6,131 nucleotides of DNA from JALHRI01 sp044351685 (lineage in GTDB: Bacteria; Pseudomonadota; Alphaproteobacteria; Rickettsiales; UBA3002). Numbering within the stretch: the stretch's first letter is position 1; every line of letters begins with the position of its first letter. Made by a program: the position numbers and the translations under genes. This document shows positions 1 to 5,418 of the stretch, in pieces. The notes beneath the pieces are model-generated. The model saw nothing but the letters and a program-made list of their open reading frames with translations, had not been told where the DNA came from and ran no database searches. The stretch is from NCBI GenBank assembly GCA_044351685.1, contig JBILFK010000095.1:1-6131 (forward strand). Reading direction: 5' to 3'.

Positions 1-435
1 GTGGGCGCTAGCCAGCGCCATATACCCAAGATACAGAAAAAACAGAATCAACATGCTGGTCAGCCGCGCATCCCATACCCAATAGGCGCCCCACATGGGC
101 TTGCCCCACAGCGCGCCAGTAACCAGGCACATTAGGGCGAATAAGGCGCCAAGCGGTGCGGCTTCACGTGCGGCAAGGCTTGCCAGCGGGTGCCGCCACA
201 CTAGAAAACTGATCGATGCCGCGGCCATCAGGCCATAAATGCCAAGCCCCAACGTTGCTGCCGGCACATGGATATACATAATGCGCACGGTTTCGCCCTG
301 CTGATAATCCAGCGGCGCCACATGCCATACCAGATATTGCCCAAGCGTAAGCAACAGAAGCGCCAGCAACGCGCTAATCGGCAATAGCCAGCGCAGCAGG
401 CGTAAAAATCGGGCGGGGTTAGCAAAGCGGTGCAT
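1..435 (-). CDS. ccmC: Haem exporter/haem-handling protein CcmC, N-terminal 145 residues (cut by window edge)
   Basis: CcmC is an inner-membrane protein of the system I cytochrome c maturation pathway. With CcmA, CcmB and CcmD it presents haem to the chaperone CcmE on the periplasmic side. Reading leftwards from ATG at 435 gives 145 codons without a stop; the usual length is about 240 residues, so roughly the last 40% lies outside. Seen directly: the haem-binding tryptophan-rich WWD motif WGKPMWGAYWVWDARLTS (residues 110-127), the first conserved haem-ligand region YIHVPAA with His56, and hydrophobic segments at about 16-37, 57-80, 93-109 and 128-142. The second conserved His should lie beyond the edge. 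The N-terminus (ANPARF, then DYQQGETVRIMYIHVPAA) is typical of alphaproteobacterial CcmC. No clear Shine-Dalgarno precedes the ATG, and the frame stays open for some distance upstream, so the start rests on homology. ccmD and ccmG would be expected next to the left. The gene diverges from mazG. Confidence 0.95.
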   Translation of the reverse strand, partial: MHRFANPARFLRLLRWLLPISALLALLLLTLGQYLVWHVAPLDYQQGETVRIMYIHVPAATLGLGIYGLMAAASISFLVWRHPLASLAAREAAPLGALFALMCLVTGALWGKPMWGAYWVWDARLTSMLILFFLYLGYMALASAH

Positions 436-445
436 GATATGGTTA

Positions 446-466
446 GTGACTCGTGAGTGGTGACTG
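446..466. repeat. Three-copy tandem heptamer in the ccmC-mazG intergenic region
   Basis: Three head-to-tail heptamers, GTGACTC, GTGAGTG and GTGACTG, share the form GTGA(C/G)T(C/G). A degenerate fourth unit, CTGATTA, follows at 467-473. The array ends 10 bases from the ccmC start codon, so it would fall in the ccmC 5' leader if transcription begins further upstream. The rest of this 92-base gap holds a T8 tract (499-506), a weak TTTCT-GAT-AGAAA inverted repeat (479-491) and an 8-bp palindrome TTCATGAA (514-521). I could not identify a convincing promoter for either divergent gene. Confidence 0.6.
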
Positions 467-527
467 CTGATTAGAGTATTTCTGATAGAAAGTAGACATT
501 TTTTTTAGATTGATTCATGAACACTCT

Positions 528-1346
528 ATGACCCACGATAGGATGCCTCACGTGACACTTCCCCATACCCAAACCTTGCTTAACATTATGGCGCGGCTAC
601 GCAACCCTGAAGGCGGCTGCCCGTGGGATTTAGAACAGAATTTTGCGACCATCGCGCCCTACACGATTGAAGAAGCCTACGAAGTCGCCAATGCCATTAC
701 GCGTGGCGATATGGCAAATTTGCGCGAAGAATTGGGCGATTTGCTGTTGCAGGTGGTGTTTCATAGCCAAATGGCGCAGGAAGCAGGCCTGTTCACGTTC
801 GAGGATGTCGCGCAGGCCATTGCCGATAAAATGGTGGCGCGCCACCCGCATGTGTTCAGCGATGCTGAAATTACCTCGGCTGCCGCACAAACTGAAAACT
901 GGGAAACACTCAAGGCTGCCGAGCGCGCAAAAAAGCAAGCAGATGCCAGTGTGCTTGCCGATGTGCCTGCCGCCCTGCCAGCGCTGATGCGCGCGCAAAA
1001 ACTACAAAAACGCGCCGCCCGCGTTGGCTTCGATTGGCCAGATGTGCGCGGCGTTATCGCCAAAATCCGTGAAGAGTTAGATGAAGTCGAGCAAGCAATC
1101 GCTGAAGGTACGCGCGACCACATTGAAGACGAACTCGGCGATGTGCTGTTTGCCGTCACTAATCTTGCACGCTTCATGGATATCGATAGCGAAGATTCCT
1201 TACGCCGCACCAATCATAAATTCACCCGCCGATTCCAACATATTGAGGCTGAACTTGCGAAGCAAAATATTGCACTACGCGATGCGGGGCTTGAAGAGAT
1301 GGAACGTTTATGGAACGAAGCCAAACAACACGAGAAAGCGGCATGA
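528..1346 (+). CDS. mazG: Nucleoside triphosphate pyrophosphohydrolase MazG
   Basis: MazG hydrolyses nucleoside triphosphates to monophosphates and pyrophosphate in the cytoplasm. In E. coli it is linked to clearance of abnormal nucleotides and to (p)ppGpp levels in starvation. From ATG 528 the protein has 272 residues (E. coli about 263) with the duplicated MazG fold. The N-terminal domain has CPWD (31-34), the metal motif E49-xx-E52 / E68-xx-D71 (EEAYE and EELGD), and RHPHVF (105-110). The C-terminal domain has a second set, E183-xx-E186 / E202-xx-D205 (EELDE and EDELGD), after the conserved PALMRAQKLQKRAARVGFDW block. The frame is open back to TTG 510. ATG 528, ATG 543 and GTG 552 are also possible starts, and none has a good Shine-Dalgarno. 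Homologues begin close before the LLNIMARLRNPEGGCPWD block, so 528 or 543 is likeliest. The stop overlaps the next gene's ATG, so the two are probably co-translated. Confidence 0.96.
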   Translation: MTHDRMPHVTLPHTQTLLNIMARLRNPEGGCPWDLEQNFATIAPYTIEEAYEVANAITRGDMANLREELGDLLLQVVFHSQMAQEAGLFTFEDVAQAIADKMVARHPHVFSDAEITSAAAQTENWETLKAAERAKKQADASVLADVPAALPALMRAQKLQKRAARVGFDWPDVRGVIAKIREELDEVEQAIAEGTRDHIEDELGDVLFAVTNLARFMDIDSEDSLRRTNHKFTRRFQHIEAELAKQNIALRDAGLEEMERLWNEAKQHEKAA

Positions 1347-2098
1347 CACAAAAAACCATTCTTATCACCGGCGCCACTTCTGGCATTGGCAAAGCCGCGG
1401 CACTGGCGCTTGCAGGCGAAGGCCACCGCCTAATTTTAACCGGCAGGCGCGATGCCTTATTGCACGAAGTGGCAGCACACTGCGCGCCAGCACCCGTGCA
1501 TACGCTGTGTTTCGATATACGCGACCGCAGCGCACTAACACTAGCATTCACTAACCTGCCAGAAGCATTTGCAGAAATTGATGTACTGGTGAATAACGCG
1601 GGGCTTGCGCTCAATCACGCTACCGCCGATGAAGGCTCACTCGCCGACTGGGACACGATGATTGATACCAATATCAAGGCACTTGTCACCGCATCGCGCC
1701 TGCTATTGCCAGGCATGAAATCACGCGGGCGCGGGCATATTGTGAATATCAGTTCGGTCGCGGGCAGTTACCACTATCCGGGCGCGAATGTGTATGGCGC
1801 AAGCAAAGCGTTTGTGACCTATTTTTCGCTGGCTATGCGCGCAGATTTATTGGGTTCACCCATTCGCGTAACCAATATCGAACCGGGGATGACCGAAACC
1901 GAATTTTCGCTGGTGCGCTTCAAGGGCGACGAAACACGCGCCGCAAGTGTCTATGATGGTATTGCGCCACTAACGGCTGAAGATATCGCCGAAACCATAC
2001 GCTGGGCGATTGCCCAGCCCCCGCATGTAAACATCAACCGCATTGAAGTGATGCCGGTGATGCAAGCACCAGCAGGTATCGCGGTAAAACGCAATTAG
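1343..2098 (+). CDS. ydfG: YdfG-type short-chain dehydrogenase/reductase (NADP-dependent 3-hydroxy acid dehydrogenase)
   Basis: This is a classical SDR oxidoreductase of 251 residues, closely resembling E. coli YdfG (248 aa), which oxidises 3-hydroxy acids such as serine and reduces malonic semialdehyde with NADP(H). Seen directly: dinucleotide-binding TGATSGIG (9-16), TGRR (33-36), whose arginines suit an NADP 2'-phosphate, NNAG (84-87), and the catalytic tetrad Asn110, Ser138, Tyr151 and Lys155 (YGASK). Family-specific stretches shared with YdfG include LVNNAGLAL, DWDTMIDTN, the IEPGM-TEFS-VRFKGD region (179-196) and PPHVNINRIEVMPV (226-239). The frame is open upstream to 1310, but ATG 1343 is chosen because the Rossmann fold starts at once and it forms the ATGA overlap with mazG. 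GAGAAAG just upstream is at best a weak ribosome site, so expression probably depends on coupling to mazG. The substrate is inferred from the family. The stop overlaps that of the convergent lipoprotein gene by four bases. Confidence 0.92.
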   Translation: MTQKTILITGATSGIGKAAALALAGEGHRLILTGRRDALLHEVAAHCAPAPVHTLCFDIRDRSALTLAFTNLPEAFAEIDVLVNNAGLALNHATADEGSLADWDTMIDTNIKALVTASRLLLPGMKSRGRGHIVNISSVAGSYHYPGANVYGASKAFVTYFSLAMRADLLGSPIRVTNIEPGMTETEFSLVRFKGDETRAASVYDGIAPLTAEDIAETIRWAIAQPPHVNINRIEVMPVMQAPAGIAVKRN

Positions 2099-3027
2099 TG
2101 CATTGCGGGTTTCAATGCATCGCCCTTGCCAGATTCGCTAACCAAATCGAGGTTTTGCCAGGCACGTTCGTAATAGGTGGTAGAATTGGTGAGTGCCTGA
2201 TTGAGGTAGGTTTTAGCTAACTCTTTATTGTCTGATAAATAGGCATATAGCCCCAAATTATTATCGAGCGCGGGGCCTTTCAGGTATTTAGAGGCCATGG
2301 CTTTGGCACCATCAAGATCACCCTTAATACCCTGAATCAGCGCAAAGTTCAGTTCAATCTGTTCGCGGCGCAAATCGTTAGGCGCTACCCGCACGGCCTG
2401 CTCCATCGCCTGAATTGCGCGCGGATAATTCCTTGCAATCGCCTGGCTTAACCCCACATTATTCAAGATTGCCGGGTTATCTTCACTTACGCGTAGGGCT
2501 TCAGCGTAATACGCCATCGATTCGGGAATCATGTTGCGTGTGGCAAACAAAATGCCCAGCGCATTCAGGGTGCGCCAGCGTTGTTTATCAAGCGCCATCA
2601 CTTCCTTAAACACCCGTCCGGCTTCTTGCATTTTTCCCATTGCCATCAGGCATAGGCCTTTGCCTTCCAGCAATTCTGCCGATGGCTTTTGCTTTTTTGA
2701 AAGATCATCGAAAAGTTTAAGCGCCTTTTCATATTCGCCGCTGCGGCGCGTAGCATCGGCAAACTGCACCATGTAGACACGCTTTTCTGCTGCTTTTAAC
2801 TTGGGTTGATCGGCCAATTGCTTGTAAATTTGCGCAGCTTTCAGGGCATTGCCCTTTTCCAGCGCATCTTTTGCGCCCTGCTCCATCAGGCTGCGCTGGG
2901 TGGGCACGTCGGGCTGATCGAATTCCTTGAATTCCTTATCCGGATCCAGCCATTGCTTGCCAATCGAGCCCTCTTCGCAGGCCGAAAGGGTAAGCAGGGC
3001 GGCAACCATTAGTACAATATGTTTCAT
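2095..3027 (-). CDS. TPR-repeat lipoprotein, TadD-like
   Basis: The protein has 310 residues with a lipoprotein signal peptide: MKH, a hydrophobic core, then the lipobox LSAC with Cys17 as the lipidated residue. Glu at +2 does not match the Asp inner-membrane retention signal, so an outer-membrane location on the periplasmic face is likely. After an acidic linker (about 18-45) nearly all the rest is helical repeat. TPR-like units are visible around 50-80, 84-113, 117-148, 152-182 (LNALGILFATRNMIPESMAYYAEAL), 186-217 (LNNVGLSQAIARNYPRAIQAMEQAV) and 220-250, with a last half-repeat near 254-280. TPRs bind peptides or partner proteins. The arrangement of lipobox plus TPR array resembles TadD, the Flp-pilus assembly lipoprotein, but no tad/cpa gene is nearby, so I leave the symbol empty. 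The gene stands alone, convergent with the dehydrogenase and divergent from pyrB. No Shine-Dalgarno is evident; the start is set by the signal peptide. Confidence 0.88.
   Translation of the reverse strand: MKHIVLMVAALLTLSACEEGSIGKQWLDPDKEFKEFDQPDVPTQRSLMEQGAKDALEKGNALKAAQIYKQLADQPKLKAAEKRVYMVQFADATRRSGEYEKALKLFDDLSKKQKPSAELLEGKGLCLMAMGKMQEAGRVFKEVMALDKQRWRTLNALGILFATRNMIPESMAYYAEALRVSEDNPAILNNVGLSQAIARNYPRAIQAMEQAVRVAPNDLRREQIELNFALIQGIKGDLDGAKAMASKYLKGPALDNNLGLYAYLSDNKELAKTYLNQALTNSTTYYERAWQNLDLVSESGKGDALKPAMH
2099..2119. terminator. Possible bidirectional hairpin at the convergent gene junction
   Basis: A perfect 7-bp inverted repeat, TGCATTG / CAATGCA, encloses the 7-base loop CGGGTTT. 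It begins one base after the dehydrogenase stop codon and lies inside the last codons of the convergent lipoprotein gene (encoding A-L-K-P-A-M-H). It could mark transcript ends on either strand. Neither side carries a proper T-tract (the minus strand continues CTAATTGCGTTTT), so it is not a textbook intrinsic terminator. It could instead stabilise 3' ends. Confidence 0.4.
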
Positions 3028-3044
3028 AGGGCTGGCGTGTTAGC

Positions 3045-3097
3045 ATGCCAAGCGGCACTTGTCACTAACGAGAATAGAACCAATAATTCATTGGCAT
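3045..3097. repeat. Nested inverted repeats around the pyr promoter (candidate operators)
   Basis: The inner repeat is CCAAT-AATTC-ATTGG (3080-3094), a 5-bp dyad covering the -10 box and reaching the expected start site. The outer repeat is ATGCCAA (3045-3051) paired with TTGGCAT (3091-3097), 7 bp per arm, bracketing the -35 and -10 boxes. The two share the ATTGG arm. Such placement would suit a repressor site, but repeats this short can arise by chance in a 98-base gap and no known regulator motif is recognised. Confidence 0.35.
3059..3087 (+). promoter_or_regulatory. Sigma70-type promoter for the pyrBCF operon
   Basis: The -35 box TTGTCA (3059-3064) and -10 box AATAAT (3082-3087) are separated by exactly 17 bases and match the consensus at 10 of 12 positions, including the critical A2 and T6 of the -10. 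Transcription would start at about 3094-3096, giving a leader of only about 30 bases before pyrB ATG 3126. That is too short for a classical attenuator with leader peptide and terminator. The assignment is by consensus only. Confidence 0.6.
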
Positions 3098-3125
3098 TTT
3101 GTGTGATGCTCGCTATGCAATGCGC

Positions 3126-4061
3126 ATGACCGCTGCATCACTTCATTGGCCCAAGCATTTGCTGGATATTGCCTCGCTCAGCATTACTGAAATCGAGGAT
3201 ATTCTGGCACGTGCAGGCGCATTGGTGGCCACCAACCGTGGCGCCGATAAAAAGCACCCCACCCTCAAGGGGCGGACACTGATTAATTTATTCTTCGAAA
3301 ACTCGACACGCACGCGCAGCTCGTTTGAACTGGCAGGCAAGCGCCTTGGTATGGATGTGATTAACATTTCTACCGCCGCCTCTTCCACTAGCAAGGGCGA
3401 AACGCTGCTCGATACCGCGATGACGCTGAACGCCATGCAATCCGATATCATTGCGGTGCGCCACCCGCATGCCGGTGCTGTGCAGCTGATTGCTGAAAAA
3501 GTCGGCGCGCACGTGATTAATGCAGGCGATGGCGCGCATGCCCACCCCACCCAAGCACTGCTCGATGCGCTAACGATTCAACGTAAAAAAGGCTATATCA
3601 TGGGCTTAAAAATCGCCATTTGCGGCGATATTGCCCATAGCCGCGTGGCGCGTTCCAACATCGAACTGCTCACCAAGTTGGGCGCAGAAGTGCGGGTGAT
3701 AGCCCCACCCACCCTGATGCCAACCAATGTGGCGTGCTATGGTGTTTCGCCCTATACCGATATGCGCGATGGCCTGAATAATGTGGATATTGTGATGATG
3801 TTGCGCGTGCAAACCGAACGCGCGCACGGCAAATCGATTGCTTCGGTGCGCGATTATTTTCATAGTTACGGCCTCAGCTACGCCATGCTCAAACACGCCA
3901 AGCCCGATGCGCTGGTGATGCACCCCGGCCCCATGAATCGCGGCGTGGAAATTGATAGTGATGTCGCCGATGATATGCAACGCAGCGCCATTTTAGAACA
4001 GGTGGAAATGGGTGTGGCCGTGCGTCAGGCCATTTTGGAAATGATGATCGAGAAAAACTAG
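3126..4061 (+). CDS. pyrB: Aspartate carbamoyltransferase catalytic subunit
   Basis: PyrB condenses carbamoyl phosphate with aspartate to N-carbamoyl-aspartate, the committed step of pyrimidine synthesis, in the cytoplasm. From ATG 3126 the protein has 311 residues, a normal length. Carbamoyl-phosphate site FENSTRTRSSFE (57-68), the mobile 80s loop STSKGET (87-93, Lys90), RHPHAGA (112-118), HPTQALLD (140-147), the start of the aspartate domain GDIAHSRVARSN (167-178) and HPGPMNRGVEI (266-276) are all present, so it should be active. The frame is open to TTG 3099, and ATG 3120 is a second candidate giving two more residues (M-R); neither has a Shine-Dalgarno. No pyrI regulatory subunit follows. 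pyrC lies 19 bases downstream instead, as in organisms whose aspartate carbamoyltransferase assembles with dihydroorotase or a dihydroorotase-like subunit. Whether this pair forms such a complex is inference. The gene is first in the pyrB-pyrC-pyrF operon. Confidence 0.97.
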   Translation: MTAASLHWPKHLLDIASLSITEIEDILARAGALVATNRGADKKHPTLKGRTLINLFFENSTRTRSSFELAGKRLGMDVINISTAASSTSKGETLLDTAMTLNAMQSDIIAVRHPHAGAVQLIAEKVGAHVINAGDGAHAHPTQALLDALTIQRKKGYIMGLKIAICGDIAHSRVARSNIELLTKLGAEVRVIAPPTLMPTNVACYGVSPYTDMRDGLNNVDIVMMLRVQTERAHGKSIASVRDYFHSYGLSYAMLKHAKPDALVMHPGPMNRGVEIDSDVADDMQRSAILEQVEMGVAVRQAILEMMIEKN

Positions 4062-4068
4062 TGCGACC

Positions 4069-4074
4069 AAAGGA
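4069..4074 (+). promoter_or_regulatory. Shine-Dalgarno of pyrC
   Basis: AAAGGA lies six bases before ATG 4081 and fixes the pyrC start. It is the only strong ribosome-binding site in the window. A decoy ATG at 4076 reads ATG GCA TGA and ends after two codons, overlapping the true start region. Confidence 0.8.
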
Positions 4075-4080
4075 TATGGC

Positions 4081-5409
4081 ATGAGTACGTTTTACAAACC
4101 CACCCACACATTAAACGATAACCATGTTGTTGCCTATACCAATGCGCGCATTATCGACCCCGAGAGCAAGCTCGATGTAAAGGGTACGCTTCTCACCAAA
4201 GGCCATACGATCGCCGATTTTGGTGCAAAGGTTACACCGCCGGAAGGCGCGACCATCATCGATTGCGGTGGTCATGCACTCACCCCTGGTCTCATTGATA
4301 TTCAGGTGCATTTCCGTGAACCCGGGTTTGAATACAAAGAAACCATAGAAACCGGTTCCATGTCGGCAGCAGCGGGCGGCGTAACCACGGTGGCGTGTAT
4401 GCCCAACACCTCGCCAGTCATCGATGATGTATCGGTGCTTGCCTATATTCATGCGCGCGCGCGTGAATCGGGCTATGTGCATGTGCGCACCTATGCCGCG
4501 ATCAGCAAAGCCATGAAAGGGCAGGAAATTACCGAAATGGCCATGCTGGTCGAGCGCGGTGCCGTAGGCTTTACCGATGATGGCCTGCCGATGATGAACG
4601 CGCAACTCATGCGCCAAGCGCTTACACTCGGCAAAACACTTGGCGTACCAATTGCTCAGCATGCCGAAGATTTAAACCTCAGCGCCGGTGGCTGCATGAA
4701 TGAAGGCTGGGTGGCCACACAGCTTGGCTTGCCGGGTATTCCGAATGCTTCAGAAGCAGTGATTGTGGCGCGCGATATTCTGCTCGCTGAACTGACGGGC
4801 GGCCATTACCATGTGCTGCATGTTTCCACCCGCGAAGCGGTGGAACTGATTCGGCAAGCCAAAGCCAAAGGCTTGAATGTTACTGCCGAAGCCGCACCCC
4901 ACCACTTCACCATGACCGACGAAGCCGTGCTGGGCTACCGCACCTTCAGCAAAATGAACCCGCCACTGCGTAGCGAACTTGATAAACAAGCCATTATCGA
5001 AGGGCTGAAAGATGGCACGATTGATGCCATCGCCACCGACCACGCCCCGCACGATACCGAATCGAAGCGCGTGCCCATGGAAGTGGCAAGCTTCGGCATT
5101 GTGGGATTGGAAACCATGCTGCCATTATCGTTAGGCTTAGCACATCGCGGCGTAATGCCACTGATGGATGTATTGGCCGCCATGACCTATAAACCAGCCG
5201 ATATTATCCATGTGAATGCAGGCCGCCTGAAAAAGGGCGCACCTGCCGATTTAGCATTGATTGATCTGAACGCGAAATGGACGATTCGTAACGCCGACTT
5301 ACATTCGAAATCGAAAAACTCTCCCTTCGATGAACAAGAAGTGCAAGGCCGTGTGCTGCGCACCGTAGTGGCGGGCGAAACAGTTTTTACCGCTAACGCT
5401 AGCAACTAG
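4081..5409 (+). CDS. pyrC: Dihydroorotase, type I (with Gln in place of one metal-ligand His)
   Basis: Dihydroorotase cyclises N-carbamoyl-aspartate to dihydroorotate, the third step of UMP synthesis. The protein has 442 residues, the usual size for type I amidohydrolase-fold enzymes. Family features seen: TPGLID (68-73), REPG (79-82), the GGVTTVACMPNTSPVID region (99-115), TDDG (165-168, bridging Asp of type I enzymes), QHAED (193-197, His194), HVLHVST (244-250, His247), substrate-contact KMNPPLR (291-297), and catalytic Asp320 in ATDHAPH (318-324). A C-terminal beta region with KSKNSPF (410-416) and GRVLRTVVAGE completes the fold. Oddity: the HxH at the start of the barrel reads Q75-V-H77 (DIQVHFREPG). 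The first His is replaced by Gln (CAG, 4303-4305), while every other ligand remains. Activity is therefore probable but not certain; a partly non-catalytic partner of PyrB is the alternative. The start is supported by the Shine-Dalgarno. pyrF follows after four bases. Confidence 0.93.
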   Translation: MSTFYKPTHTLNDNHVVAYTNARIIDPESKLDVKGTLLTKGHTIADFGAKVTPPEGATIIDCGGHALTPGLIDIQVHFREPGFEYKETIETGSMSAAAGGVTTVACMPNTSPVIDDVSVLAYIHARARESGYVHVRTYAAISKAMKGQEITEMAMLVERGAVGFTDDGLPMMNAQLMRQALTLGKTLGVPIAQHAEDLNLSAGGCMNEGWVATQLGLPGIPNASEAVIVARDILLAELTGGHYHVLHVSTREAVELIRQAKAKGLNVTAEAAPHHFTMTDEAVLGYRTFSKMNPPLRSELDKQAIIEGLKDGTIDAIATDHAPHDTESKRVPMEVASFGIVGLETMLPLSLGLAHRGVMPLMDVLAAMTYKPADIIHVNAGRLKKGAPADLALIDLNAKWTIRNADLHSKSKNSPFDEQEVQGRVLRTVVAGETVFTANASN

Positions 5410-5418
5410 CCGCATGCG
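5398..5418. repeat. Back-to-back palindromes across the pyrC stop and pyrF start
   Basis: GCTAG-CAA-CTAGC (5398-5410) is a perfect 5-bp dyad ending over the pyrC TAG. It is followed immediately by the 8-bp palindrome CGCATGCG (5411-5418), which contains the pyrF ATG. In RNA the first could form a small hairpin where a Shine-Dalgarno would normally sit. Confidence 0.4.

Noticed and set aside
228..425. 65-codon minus-strand reading frame
   Set aside because: It lies in another frame of ccmC, which is supported by the WWD motif and continuous homology; the frame has no recognisable protein features.
479..506. TTTCT-GAT-AGAAA inverted repeat followed by T8, resembling an intrinsic terminator on the plus strand
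   Set aside because: The stem is only 5 bp and AT-rich, it is separated from the T-run by seven bases, and no plus-strand gene lies upstream to be terminated.
493..521. TAGACA (493-498) as a -35 box for mazG
   Set aside because: At spacings of 16-18 bases the -10 positions (around CATGAA) match the consensus poorly.
471..529. TAGAGT (472-477) and ACTCTA (523-528) as an inverted-repeat operator
   Set aside because: Six-base arms 45 bases apart are expected by chance in a region of this size and have no further symmetry.
630..1213. Long opposite-strand and alternative-frame reading frames inside mazG
   Set aside because: They shadow mazG, whose two MazG motifs and full-length match leave no doubt about the frame. 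The translations look like composition artefacts rich in Arg, Ser, His or Cys.
3028..3125. A minus-strand promoter for the lipoprotein gene (for example TATTCT at 3076-3071)
   Set aside because: No acceptable -35 box is found at 16-18 bases; the match is too weak to report.
4111..5183. Several 80-180 codon minus-strand frames inside pyrC
   Set aside because: They are antisense shadows of a strongly conserved gene, with no signal peptide, motif or ribosome-binding site of their own.
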